From: Pseudomonadota bacterium
GTDB taxonomy: Bacteria; Pseudomonadota; Gammaproteobacteria; Burkholderiales; Rhodocyclaceae
NCBI GenBank assembly: GCA_021811225.1
Contig: JAJZPJ010000061.1
Span: forward strand, 1-13,648
DNA: 13,648 bases
Direction: 5' to 3'
Below the pieces are notes generated by a model. The model worked only from the letters and a program-made list of their open reading frames with translations. It was not told where the DNA came from and made no database searches. The translations under genes and the position numbers were made by a program. Shown piece after piece: positions 1-6,322 of this stretch (position 1 is its first letter; each line of letters opens with the position of its first letter).

Positions 1-85
1 GATGTACGTTGACGGCCTCGTCGGCATCGCCAATGGGGACAATCCCCGCACCATAGAGAGCCGCATGCAGGGCTACATCGGATGA
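1..85 (+). CDS. motC: Flagellar motor stator protein, MotA/MotC family (3' end only)
   Basis: Only the last 27 codons are in the window; the reading frame is set by codons starting at base 2 and ends at TGA 83-85. The visible tail contains the stretch DGLVGIANGDNPRTIES, which fits the cytoplasmic C-terminus of MotA-family proton-channel subunits, where a segment of the form 'GL.AIA.G.NPR.IE..L' is typical. MotA-type subunits surround a MotB-type dimer and push on FliG in the rotor. The assignment to the MotC subgroup rather than MotA rests on the next gene downstream, which is MotD-like. The 122-nt gap to that gene suggests co-transcription but contains a hairpin. The call depends on a short fragment plus context. 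Confidence 0.7.
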   Translation, partial: MYVDGLVGIANGDNPRTIESRMQGYIG

Positions 86-149
86 ATACCGGTAACCGGA
101 CCGCGCAGCGCGAGGGTGCGGGGATTGCGGCGCAGGCTAACCGCCGTAG

Positions 150-167
150 GTCGGCCTTCAGGCCGAC
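150..167. repeat. Perfect inverted repeat (hairpin) between motC and motD
   Basis: GTCGGCC (150-156) and GGCCGAC (161-167) pair perfectly around the loop TTCA, and the outer loop bases can add an eighth pair. There is no T-run after it, so it is a poor intrinsic terminator for the plus strand. It could be a REP-like dispersed element or an mRNA-stabilising stem between the two stator genes. The rest of the 122-nt gap shows nothing else I can support. Confidence 0.5.
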
Positions 168-207
168 GTCCCCCATCGCCGTTCAGCCCCTACCGTAGCT
201 CGACCGG

Positions 208-1002
208 ATGAGCCGTCGTCGCCAACAGGAAGAGGAACACGAGAACCACGAACGCTGGCTGGTTTCCTATGCCGACTTCATCACCTTGCTGTTCGCCTTC
301 TTCGTGGTGATGTACTCGATCTCCATCGTCAATGAGGGCAAGTACCGCGTGCTCTCGGATGCGCTGGAGTCGGCATTCCGCAACACGCCGGGGGACACCG
401 GCGGTGCGCATGTGGTCGTCGTGCCGATTTCCGGCGGCAAGCTGCAGCTGCCGGTGATCCAGAAACCCGTCAACGCCAAGGCCGAAGAGGTCAAGCAGCA
501 GACCAAGGAAAAGCTGCGCGACATGGCGCAGCAGATCACCAGCGCGCTCGGACCGCTGGTGCAAAGCGGCCAGGTGCGGATCACCGAGGGGGCGCGGGGC
601 ATCACCGTGGTCATCAACGCCAGCCTGCTGTTCGCACCGGGCGAAGCGACGCTGTCGGCGGAAGCGCTGCGCGCCCTGACGGAGGTGGCCAAGGTGATCG
701 CTCCGACCGCTTTTCCGATCACCGTCGAGGGGTATACCGACAACACGCCGATATCCACGCCGCAGTTTCCGTCGAACTGGGAACTGTCGGGCGTGCGCGC
801 CGCCAGCGTGGTGCGGCTGTTCATCGCCGAGGGCGTCGCTCCGGATCGGCTGAAAGAGGTCGGTTATGCCGATCAGCGGCCGATCGCCAGCAACGACACG
901 GCTGCGGGACGGGCGCGCAACCGGCGCGTGGCGATCACCATCGAATCCAAGCTTCCCGACAAGCAGGTCGATGTGCCGGTCTTCCCGAAAAACCCCGGCT
1001 AG
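208..1002 (+). CDS. motD: Flagellar motor protein MotD (MotB-family stator subunit)
   Basis: This 264-aa protein is the peptidoglycan-anchored half of a proton-driven stator. A short charged N-terminus (residues 1-17) is followed by a single membrane helix at about residues 18-40. It contains SYADFITLLFAFF, in which Asp23 matches the essential proton-binding aspartate of MotB. An alanine- and lysine-rich linker follows, then an OmpA-like peptidoglycan-binding domain at about 130-247 with GYTDNTPI (175-182), SNWELSGVRAASV (189-201) and GRARNRRVAI (234-243). The HENHERWLVSYADF start resembles MotD of the MotC/MotD pair more than MotB. A TAG in frame at 196-198 leaves ATG 208 as the first usable start; the ribosome site is weak. 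It converges with flgN, with a 49-nt gap that contains no convincing terminator. Confidence 0.92.
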   Translation: MSRRRQQEEEHENHERWLVSYADFITLLFAFFVVMYSISIVNEGKYRVLSDALESAFRNTPGDTGGAHVVVVPISGGKLQLPVIQKPVNAKAEEVKQQTKEKLRDMAQQITSALGPLVQSGQVRITEGARGITVVINASLLFAPGEATLSAEALRALTEVAKVIAPTAFPITVEGYTDNTPISTPQFPSNWELSGVRAASVVRLFIAEGVAPDRLKEVGYADQRPIASNDTAAGRARNRRVAITIESKLPDKQVDVPVFPKNPG

Positions 1003-1051
1003 GCCGAACTCCAGCCCGGCCGGACAGCCGGACACGATGCGCTGTAAGAGT

Positions 1052-1522
1052 TCAGGCCGCGCCGAAGTCGCGGCTGCCGGTCGGCGCTCGCTGTTGGCCG
1101 TCGGGGCCGTAGAGCATGGCTTGATTGGTGGCGGCGGCCAGCACCGCCAGCGCGCGCTGATTGTGCTGCATTCGGGTGCCGATCAGCTTGCCGTTGAGTT
1201 CGTTCTGCCGCCGCGTCTCGGCGGCCAGGGCGAGCAGGGCAGCCCAGTCGTTTCGCGCCGCAGAGGCCTTCGCCTGGCCCCCCAGCCAGGCGTCCATGCC
1301 CCGCTTGTCGGCGGGGAGTCCCTGCGAAGACAGGATCTGATTGCGGCCGACGGCCAGCTGGCCGAGCGCGTTCGCCTGCCGGCTCTTCTCTTCGGCGAGC
1401 GGCAACAGACGCTCTAAGTCGCCTTCGATCAGCGCCTGTTGTTCCTCTTGCAGCAGGGTCACGAACCGGCGCAGCAGCGCGAGTTCATCCTTGATCAGTT
1501 CGGGCAGGGGGGAGGACTGCAA
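1052..1522 (-). CDS. flgN: Flagellar export chaperone FlgN
   Basis: This small, helical, acidic protein (156 aa) is the family chaperone that holds FlgK and FlgL in the cytosol and delivers them to the flagellar type III export gate. The N-terminal helix contains LLRRFVTLLQEEQQALIEGD, the most recognisable FlgN signature. A second helical block with ETRRQNELNGKLI and a disordered C-terminal tail follow. The start is TTG (1520-1522): reading back in frame reaches a stop without ATG or GTG, and the N-terminus then matches family length. It lies 34 nt after flgM, and the two are probably one transcript. Having chaperone and anti-sigma factor together is the standard arrangement. Identity is based on the N-terminal helix, size and neighbours. 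Confidence 0.88.
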   Translation of the reverse strand: MQSSPLPELIKDELALLRRFVTLLQEEQQALIEGDLERLLPLAEEKSRQANALGQLAVGRNQILSSQGLPADKRGMDAWLGGQAKASAARNDWAALLALAAETRRQNELNGKLIGTRMQHNQRALAVLAAATNQAMLYGPDGQQRAPTGSRDFGAA

Positions 1523-1556
1523 TGCGTATCCCGTATCGCGTCGTCAGCCCGGGGTG

Positions 1557-1865
1557 TCAGCCCTTGGACAGCATCTGGCGGACCGAGGCGATCAGGCCGT
1601 CGGCGATCTTCCCGGAATCGACCTGGAAGCGGCCTTCCGAAATGGCCTGCTTGATTTGCGCCACCCGGGCGGTGTCGACCGCCGGGGTGTTGGCCATGCC
1701 GGCCGATACTTCCTGCAGACGCGCCGACAGCGGCGACAATGCCAACCCCGAACTCTCTGCCGACGAAGCAGACGAGCTCGACGTCTCGGGCGAGGCCTTG
1801 GCCGCGCCGTTCCGGCGGGTGCTGGGCTGGCCGCCGAGCGGATTGACTGAATTGTCGATTTTCAC
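1557..1865 (-). CDS. flgM: Anti-sigma-28 factor FlgM
   Basis: FlgM binds FliA (sigma-28) and blocks late flagellar promoters until it is exported through the completed hook. The 102-aa product has the family start KIDNSVNPLGG, a disordered Ser/Ala/Pro-rich N-terminal half, and a C-terminal sigma-binding half with LSARLQEV, DTARVAQIKQAISEGRFQVD and SGKIADGLI. The start is GTG (1863-1865), giving the expected M-K-I-D-N-S beginning, with an AAGGA ribosome site (1873-1877) 7 nt upstream. The frame stays open further upstream, but that extension has no family resemblance and runs into flgA. A sigma-28-like promoter sits in the 73-nt gap after flgA, which fits the autoregulatory logic known for flgM. 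Confidence 0.93.
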   Translation of the reverse strand: MKIDNSVNPLGGQPSTRRNGAAKASPETSSSSASSAESSGLALSPLSARLQEVSAGMANTPAVDTARVAQIKQAISEGRFQVDSGKIADGLIASVRQMLSKG

Positions 1866-1902
1866 GATGCGATCCTTTGCGAGGAAGTGATTCTCACATG
1901 GA

Positions 1903-1929
1903 ACTACGGCCGGCGCCAGGGAAACTTGA
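1903..1929 (-). promoter_or_regulatory. Candidate sigma-28 (FliA) promoter for flgM-flgN
   Basis: Read on the minus strand, TCAA (1929-1926), 15 nt, then GCCGTAGT (1910-1903). This has the spacing of the FliA consensus TAAA-N15-GCCGATAA; the -35 has one mismatch and the -10 keeps GCCG with weaker downstream bases. The predicted start, near 1896, is about 30 nt upstream of the flgM GTG. The same TCAA -35 occurs at flgK. The position between flgA and flgM matches the late flgM promoter known in enteric bacteria. Confidence 0.5.
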
Positions 1930-1938
1930 GCCGACAAT

Positions 1939-2637
1939 TCAATAAGCGATTTCGACCACGCCGCCGTCCCGGGCGAGACCGCTGATGATGCGGCCGTTGG
2001 GCATGCGCACCTGCACCACCTGATTCTCGGCCGCATTGTTGAGCGCCCGGCCCGCGCCGGCCGAGACCCGGAAGCCCGGCCCCTGGGATACCACCCTGAC
2101 GCTCTGGCCCTGCTGCACCACCAGCGTCTGGCGCAGCATGTCGCTGCGCAGCGGTTGGCCGGAAGACACCGATTGCGCCACCGTCTTGCCGATCGCCTGA
2201 GCCGGATCGGTGAGGATGTTCGCCGGCAGGTCGGCGAGATCGCCGCGATTGTCGGCGAGATCGCCGGCGCCGACCACCTGTCCCTGGACCAGCGCCCGGG
2301 CGGTGATCAGGTAATTGCCCAGAATGCGGATATGCACCGGCACGAAGATGCGCCAGCCGCCGGCCATTTCGCAGTGCACCGAGACGTTGGTGCGGCCCCA
2401 GGCACGGGCGCCGGGCGGCATCGAGACCGTGAATGCCGGGCAGGCAACGAGCTGGTTTTGCGGGTCGATCGCGCCGATGGTGAAACTGGCCTGTCCGGGC
2501 AGCCCCTTGATCTGCACCCGCAGGAAGGACTCGATGGCACGCTTGACCGGTCCCGGATCCTGATGGGCGGAGGCGAGGGGGGCGACGGCGAGCAGGCAGG
2601 ACAGGGCGGCGATGAGAAACGGTCGGATTCTTGCCAT
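1939..2637 (-). CDS. flgA: Flagellar P-ring assembly chaperone FlgA
   Basis: FlgA is the periplasmic chaperone needed for FlgI to polymerise into the P ring around the rod. ATG 2637 gives 232 aa with a clean signal peptide (charged MARIR, hydrophobic core, likely cleavage after LASA at residue 24). The frame is open further upstream, but only this start yields the export signal. The mature protein has an N-terminal region with two cysteines (Cys66 and Cys89) that could form a disulphide, and then a SAF-type domain from about residue 110 (ITARALVQGQVVGAGDL) through LPANILTDPAQAIGKT. The C-terminal beta domain includes VVQQGQSVRVV and ends VQVRMPNGRIISG. It points away from flgB, so both may be controlled from the shared 226-bp region. 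Confidence 0.94.
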   Translation of the reverse strand: MARIRPFLIAALSCLLAVAPLASAHQDPGPVKRAIESFLRVQIKGLPGQASFTIGAIDPQNQLVACPAFTVSMPPGARAWGRTNVSVHCEMAGGWRIFVPVHIRILGNYLITARALVQGQVVGAGDLADNRGDLADLPANILTDPAQAIGKTVAQSVSSGQPLRSDMLRQTLVVQQGQSVRVVSQGPGFRVSAGAGRALNNAAENQVVQVRMPNGRIISGLARDGGVVEIAY

Positions 2638-2678
2638 GCCGGGATTCAAGCACGACCAGGCGGGGCTGGCAAGTTCGA

Positions 2679-2693
2679 CGGCAATAATTGCCG
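2679..2693. promoter_or_regulatory. 15-bp palindrome CGGCAA-TAA-TTGCCG, copy 1 (flgA/flgB)
   Basis: A perfect dyad with 6-bp arms around TAA. Its centre is about 49 bp upstream of the flgA start and about 140 bp upstream of the flgB sigma-54 -12 element. The same arms with the same 3-bp spacer recur before flgK, and with one mismatch before flgJ. This suggests a protein-binding site for a dimeric regulator such as an NtrC-type flagellar activator (FleR/FlrC class) or a FleQ-like master regulator. It differs from the GTCAAT-type arms reported for Pseudomonas FleQ, so the binding protein is not identified. Confidence 0.55.
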
Positions 2694-2731
2694 AGCGCGG
2701 CGGGGCGAGCCGGCGTCTGGCGGCAAGGGGC

Positions 2732-2754
2732 GCTCGCCGGGCTCGATGGCGAGC
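2732..2754. repeat. GC-rich inverted repeat in the flgA/flgB intergenic region
   Basis: GCTCGCC (2732-2738) and GGCGAGC (2748-2754) are perfect 7-bp arms around a 9-nt loop. An overlapping alternative stem, GGCTCG-ATGG-CGAGCC, is also possible. It would lie in the flgA mRNA leader if flgA is transcribed from near flgB. No T-run follows on either strand. Confidence 0.35.
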
Positions 2755-2812
2755 CGCCCGCAGAGCCCGCCGTGCTCTCGCAACCGGCTCGACCGCGGTC
2801 GTTCGGTCTCTT

Positions 2813-2828
2813 TGGCACGGTTTCTGCA
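2813..2828 (+). promoter_or_regulatory. Sigma-54 (RpoN) promoter for flgB operon
   Basis: TGGCACGG at 2813-2820 and CTGCA ending at 2828 place the invariant GG (2814-2815) and GC (2826-2827) at canonical -24/-12 spacing. The -24 half is perfect for TGGCACG; the -12 half has C in place of the first T of TTGC. Transcription would begin near 2839, about 25 nt before the flgB ATG. A sigma-54 promoter for rod and hook genes is the usual class III arrangement in polar-flagellated proteobacteria. Confidence 0.75.
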
Positions 2829-2863
2829 TTACGACGCTCGGACGGAAAACTTTAGAGAGCCGC

Positions 2864-3268
2864 ATGATCAGTCGCATCGACCAGGAGTTGAACTTCAACC
2901 AGACGGCGCTGGATCTGCGCGCCTACCGCCAGGAGTTGCTCGCGTCGAACATCGCCAACGCCGATACGCCCAACTACAAGGCCCGCGACATCGACTTCAG
3001 CGCCAGCCTGGAGGGTGCCCTGGGAGCCAGCGCTGCCGGCGCCCTGGCGCTGGAACAGACCGCTCCCGGCCATCTCAAGGCGGCGGGCGCCAACCGCTAC
3101 GGCGCTGCGCTGAAGTACCGCCGCGAATTTCAGGCCAGCGTCGATGGCAACACCGTGAACATGGACGTCGAGCGCGCCGCCTTTGCCGAGAACGCGCTGC
3201 AGATGGAGGCGCTGATCGCCTTCGTCAGAGCCCAGTTCAAGGACCTGACCGCGGCGGTGTCGCCGTGA
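2864..3268 (+). CDS. flgB: Flagellar proximal rod protein FlgB
   Basis: A 134-aa proximal rod subunit, exported by the flagellar type III apparatus and built onto FliE and the MS ring. The N-terminal helix has the rod-family signature SNIANADTPNYKARDIDF (about residues 28-45), with PNYKARD being typical of FlgB. The C-terminal helix (ERAAFAENALQMEALIAFV) supplies the second half of the paired D0 coiled coil. Length and lack of a cleavable signal fit the family. The start follows AGAG four to eight bases upstream, and the sigma-54 promoter lies just before it. The TGA stop overlaps the flgC GTG start by four bases (GTGA), indicating translational coupling. Confidence 0.95.
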   Translation: MISRIDQELNFNQTALDLRAYRQELLASNIANADTPNYKARDIDFSASLEGALGASAAGALALEQTAPGHLKAAGANRYGAALKYRREFQASVDGNTVNMDVERAAFAENALQMEALIAFVRAQFKDLTAAVSP

Positions 3269-3669
3269 GCGCCTTCGGCATCTTCGAAATCGCCGGGTCC
3301 GCGATGAACGCGCAGTCGGCGCGGATGAACGCCGTGGCCAGCAATCTGGCCAACGCCGACAGCGTCGCCGGCGCCGACGGCCAGCCCTACCGCGCCAAGC
3401 AGGTGGTGTTCGCCGCCATGCCGGTGGGCAACGAAGGCGGCGAGGGCGTGCGCGTGACGCAAGTGGTGAATAGCGCCGCACCGCTGCGCATGAAGTACGA
3501 CCCCTCCAGCCCCAACGCCAATGCCCAGGGCTATGTCGCCATGCCCAACGTCAATCCGGTCGAGGAAATGGTGAATATGATCTCCGCCTCGCGCGCCTAT
3601 CAGACCGACGTCGAGGTGATGAACACGGCGAAGACCCTGATGATGAAGACCCTGACCATCGGTCAGTAA
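3265..3669 (+). CDS. flgC: Flagellar proximal rod protein FlgC
   Basis: A 134-aa rod subunit partnered with FlgB and FlgF. GTG 3265-3267 starts inside the flgB stop (GTGA overlap) and gives the N-terminus VSAFGIFEIAGSAMNAQSAR, which aligns with the usual MS.F.IFDIAGSAMSAQS start of FlgC. SNLANADSV marks the rod/hook-family N-terminal helix, and PYRAKQVVFAA is a FlgC-specific continuation. The C-terminal half has YVAMPNVNPVEEMVNMISA and RAYQTDVEVMNTAKTLM, the conserved C-terminal helix of the axial family. The frame is open far upstream through flgA antisense, but only the GTG is consistent with homology and coupling to flgB. Confidence 0.94.
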   Translation: MSAFGIFEIAGSAMNAQSARMNAVASNLANADSVAGADGQPYRAKQVVFAAMPVGNEGGEGVRVTQVVNSAAPLRMKYDPSSPNANAQGYVAMPNVNPVEEMVNMISASRAYQTDVEVMNTAKTLMMKTLTIGQ

Positions 3670-3680
3670 AAGGAAAAATC

Positions 3681-4364
3681 ATGACCACCGCAACAGTCAA
3701 TGGCAGTTCCGCCTCGATTTTCGCTGCGATCAATGCTGCCAACGCCGCCGGCAGCGCCAGCGCCACCTCGGCCACCAGCAGCACCCAGGATCGGTTCCTG
3801 AAGCTCCTGACCACGCAATTGCAGAATCAGGATCCGCTGAATCCGATGGACAACGCCCAGATGACCTCGCAACTGGCGCAGATCAGCACGGTGGACGGCA
3901 TCACCCAGCTCAACACCACCTTGCAGTCCCTGATCAGCAATGCCAACAGCACCCAGGGCCTGCAGGCCGCGGCCCTGGTCGGCAAGAACGTGCTGGTGCC
4001 GGGCAGCGGCATGACCCTGACGCAGGGGCAGGGCCTCGCCGGCGTCAGTCTGGCCAGCGCCGCCGACGACGTGGTGGCGACGATCAAGGACGCCAACGGC
4101 CTCGCGGTGCAGACCATCGATATGGGCGCGATGCCCGCCGGCACCAGCGACGTGAGCTGGGACGGCAAGACCGTCGGCGGCGCCATCGCCGCCGACGGCA
4201 ACTACACGGTGAGCTATGCCGCCACCCAGGGCGGCAAGACCGTCGCCGCCACCGCGCTGCAACTGGGCACCGTCTCCAGCGTCGCCAACAGCACCCGGGG
4301 CGCCAGCCTCAACCTCGGCAAACTGGGCCTGTTCGCACTGTCCGATGTCCAGCAGATTTTCTAA
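3681..4364 (+). CDS. flgD: Hook cap / hook assembly scaffold FlgD
   Basis: FlgD sits at the tip of the growing hook and directs insertion of FlgE, then is replaced by FlgK. The 227-aa protein has a flexible Ala/Ser-rich N-terminus and then the strongly conserved block DRFLKLLTTQLQNQDPLNPM (about residues 37-56), followed by TSQLAQISTVDGITQLN. The C-terminal region folds as a Tudor-like/FnIII-like hybrid in the family; here it includes LVGKNVLVPG, SWDGKTVGGA and DGNYTVSYAAT. An AAGGA ribosome site (3670-3674) lies 6 nt before ATG. It is 11 nt after flgC and 12 nt before flgE, which fits a tightly packed operon. Confidence 0.95.
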   Translation: MTTATVNGSSASIFAAINAANAAGSASATSATSSTQDRFLKLLTTQLQNQDPLNPMDNAQMTSQLAQISTVDGITQLNTTLQSLISNANSTQGLQAAALVGKNVLVPGSGMTLTQGQGLAGVSLASAADDVVATIKDANGLAVQTIDMGAMPAGTSDVSWDGKTVGGAIAADGNYTVSYAATQGGKTVAATALQLGTVSSVANSTRGASLNLGKLGLFALSDVQQIF

Positions 4365-4376
4365 CGGGGACGAAAC

Positions 4377-6296
4377 ATGAGCTTCCAACAAGCACTGAGC
4401 GGCCTCAATGCCTCCTCCTCGGCGCTCGATGCCATCGGCAATAACATCGCCAATGCCAGCACCGTCGGTTTTAAGCAGGCCAACGCGCAGTTCGCCGATG
4501 CCTATGCCGCCGCGCTCGGCGGCGCTGGTTCCAACCAGATCGGCATGGGCACCACGCTATCCACGGTCGCCCAGCAGTTCTCCCAGGGCAGCATCACCGC
4601 GGACAACAACCCGCTCGACATCGCCATCAACGGCGGCGGTTTTTTCCAGATGACCAGCTCTGCCGGGACGCCCACCTACAGCCGCGCCGGCCAGTTCCAG
4701 CTCGATCAGTACGGCTACATCGTCGATGCCTCCGGCTCGAAATTGAATCTCTTCCCGCCCGGCGGCAGTTCAACCGCATCCCCCATCGCGATCAATAACG
4801 GCAACATGGGCGCGGTGGTCACCACCAATCTGGGCATGAACCTGAACCTCGATGCCCGGCAAACCGTCCCGACCACGGCGACCTTCAGCCCGAACGATCC
4901 GACCAGCTACAACGAGTCGACCTCCGCGACGGTGTATGACAGCCTGGGTGTCAGCCACACGCTGGGGATGTACTTCGTCAAAACCGGCACCAATGCCTGG
5001 AATCTGTACACCAACGTCGATGGCGGCACGACCCAGGGCACCAACCTGTTCGGCCCGGCCGGGCTCGCCTTCAATAGTTCTGGCGTTCTGACGACCTCTC
5101 CGTCGGGACCCAATACCGGCCTCTCCTCGATGTTCGGCACGCCCGCCGCGGCGACGACCCAGGGCGCATCGATCGGTAGCGCCGCGCCGACCTTGCCGCT
5201 GACGGTGACCGCTGGCAGCAACGACCAGTTCAACATCGCCCTGGATGGTGGAGCTGTGACGCCGATCACCTTGGCGGCGGGGAGTTATACGACATCGGCG
5301 GCGCTGGCTGCTGCGGTTCAGACGGCGATCGGTGCGGGTGCGACGGTATCGGTGGATCCGGCCAGCGGAAAACTGGTGGTGACCTCGAAATCGACGGCTG
5401 CGGGAAGCGCGGTCGCGCTGAGCGCGGTCACCGGCAACACCGGCCTGTCCGCGTTGTTCGGTGCAACAGCTCCTACCACGGGCTCGCAGGTGGCGGTCAG
5501 CGGCGGCACCGCGCCGGCCAATCCGCTGGTCGTCACCGCCGGGACCAACGACCAGTTCTCGCTCACCGTCAATGGCGGCACGCCCTTGTCGGTGACCATT
5601 CCGGCCGGCAGCTATACGCCCGCCCAGTTGGCGACCCAACTGCAGACCAGCCTCAATGCCTTGTCGCCTTCGCCCGACGCCACGGTTACCGCGAACGGCT
5701 CGGGTGTCCTGACCGTCACCTCCGCGGTCCTTCCCGCCACCCCGGCTCCCACATTGGCGCTCGGTAGCGTGAACAACCTGGGATCCTCATCCACGATTGC
5801 GCTGGCGCTGCCTCTGAGTTCCGCATCGGGTTCTAATGGTCCGCTCGACATCACCCTGAACCTGGCGGGCAGCACCCAGTTCGGCAACAGCTTCGGGGTC
5901 AATAGCGTGACCCAGGACGGCTCGGCCGCCGGGCAATTCACCGGACTCAAGGTGTTGCCCGACGGCACGGTACAGGGCACCTACAATAACGGCATGACCA
6001 AGAGCTTCGGCACCATCGCACTGGCCACCTTCAAGAATCCCAACGGCCTGATTCCGACCGGCGACAACCAGTGGCTGGAAAACCTCAGCACGGTCAACGG
6101 CTCGGGTCCCGCCACCGCCGGGACGCCTGGGAGTGGCGCCAACGGCATACTCCAGCCGTCGGCGATCGAGGGTTCGAACGTCGATCTGACCGCGCAACTG
6201 GTGGACATGATCACCCAGCAGCGCAACTATCAGGCCAACGCCCAGACCATCAAGACCGAGGATTCGATCATGCAGACCCTGATCAATCTCAGGTGA
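4377..6296 (+). CDS. flgE: Flagellar hook protein FlgE with a two-repeat insert
   Basis: FlgE polymerises into the hook, the universal joint between rod and filament. The N-terminal D0 helix carries GNNIANASTVGFKQANAQF. DNNPLDIAINGGGFFQM and PTYSRAGQFQLDQYGYIVD mark D1. The C-terminus has LDITLNLAGSTQFGNSF, QWLENLSTVNGSGPATAG, IEGSNVDLTAQLVDMI and QQRNYQANAQTIKTED. Ordinary FlgE is about 400-420 aa; this one is 639. The excess is a block at residues 252-469 containing two repeats (R1 and R2), placed where the chain returns from D2 to D1. Removing it leaves about 421 aa, a normal hook protein. The same block occurs in FlgK downstream. The insert favours GCG, GCT and GGT codons over the GCC and GGC of the flanks. 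A GGGGA ribosome site (4366-4370) precedes ATG by 6 nt. Confidence 0.95.
   Translation: MSFQQALSGLNASSSALDAIGNNIANASTVGFKQANAQFADAYAAALGGAGSNQIGMGTTLSTVAQQFSQGSITADNNPLDIAINGGGFFQMTSSAGTPTYSRAGQFQLDQYGYIVDASGSKLNLFPPGGSSTASPIAINNGNMGAVVTTNLGMNLNLDARQTVPTTATFSPNDPTSYNESTSATVYDSLGVSHTLGMYFVKTGTNAWNLYTNVDGGTTQGTNLFGPAGLAFNSSGVLTTSPSGPNTGLSSMFGTPAAATTQGASIGSAAPTLPLTVTAGSNDQFNIALDGGAVTPITLAAGSYTTSAALAAAVQTAIGAGATVSVDPASGKLVVTSKSTAAGSAVALSAVTGNTGLSALFGATAPTTGSQVAVSGGTAPANPLVVTAGTNDQFSLTVNGGTPLSVTIPAGSYTPAQLATQLQTSLNALSPSPDATVTANGSGVLTVTSAVLPATPAPTLALGSVNNLGSSSTIALALPLSSASGSNGPLDITLNLAGSTQFGNSFGVNSVTQDGSAAGQFTGLKVLPDGTVQGTYNNGMTKSFGTIALATFKNPNGLIPTGDNQWLENLSTVNGSGPATAGTPGSGANGILQPSAIEGSNVDLTAQLVDMITQQRNYQANAQTIKTEDSIMQTLINLR
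5130..5462 (+). repeat. Insert repeat R1 within flgE
   Basis: This encodes residues 252-362, from MFGTPAAATTQGASIGSAAP to GLSALFG. The core, NDQFNIALDGG followed by ITLAAGSYTTSAALAAAVQ and then GKLVVTS, resembles the flagellin hook IN motif (strand-strand-helix-strand). Against the flgK R1 repeat I count 14 mismatches in the first 123 nt and 29 in the first 186 nt (about 84% DNA identity). Confidence 0.8.
5463..5783 (+). repeat. Insert repeat R2 within flgE
   Basis: This encodes residues 363-469, from ATAPTTGSQVAVSGG to GSVNNLG. It repeats the R1 pattern: NDQFSLTVNGG, VTIPAGSYTPAQLATQLQTS, then VLTVTS. It is more like flgK R2 (shared VSGG, PAGSY/PPGSY and LATQLQTS) than its own neighbour R1. 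R1-R2 was therefore already a pair before it came to reside in both genes. Confidence 0.75.
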
Positions 6297-6322
6297 TGAG
6301 CGGATCGGAAGGCTAACCCGCC

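Larger units (their letters stand above)
2638..2863. promoter_or_regulatory. Divergent flgA/flgB regulatory region
   Basis: This 226-bp non-coding stretch separates flgA (minus) from flgB (plus). It contains, left to right, a perfect 15-bp palindrome (2679-2693), a GC-rich inverted repeat (2732-2754) and a sigma-54 site (2813-2828) directed at flgB. The palindrome lies about 130-150 bp upstream of the sigma-54 site, a typical distance for an enhancer. I could not find a convincing promoter for flgA; a TAAA-N15 sigma-28-like match on the minus strand at 2828-2854 is too weak to call. Confidence 0.7.

Noticed and set aside
434..455. CGGC...GCCG dyad inside motD as another operator copy
   Set aside because: It is imperfect, has a different spacer length, and lies within conserved coding sequence.
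1016..1031. CCGGC-N6-GCCGG stem between motD and flgN as a bidirectional terminator
   Set aside because: The stem is only five pairs and no T-run follows on either strand.
190..1035. Long minus-strand open frame across motD (281 aa)
   Set aside because: It is antisense to a well-supported motD. Its composition is Arg/His/Gly-rich without recognisable motifs, typical of shadow frames in GC-rich DNA.
2828..2854. Minus-strand TAAA-N15-GTCGTAAT as a sigma-28 promoter for flgA
   Set aside because: The -35 is perfect but the -10 matches the consensus at only about 4 of 8 positions, and the start would be about 185 nt from flgA.
54..2866. TAGAGAGCCGCATG occurring near the motC end and at the flgB start
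   Set aside because: A 14-bp match between a coding site and a start region, without flanking similarity; best treated as chance.
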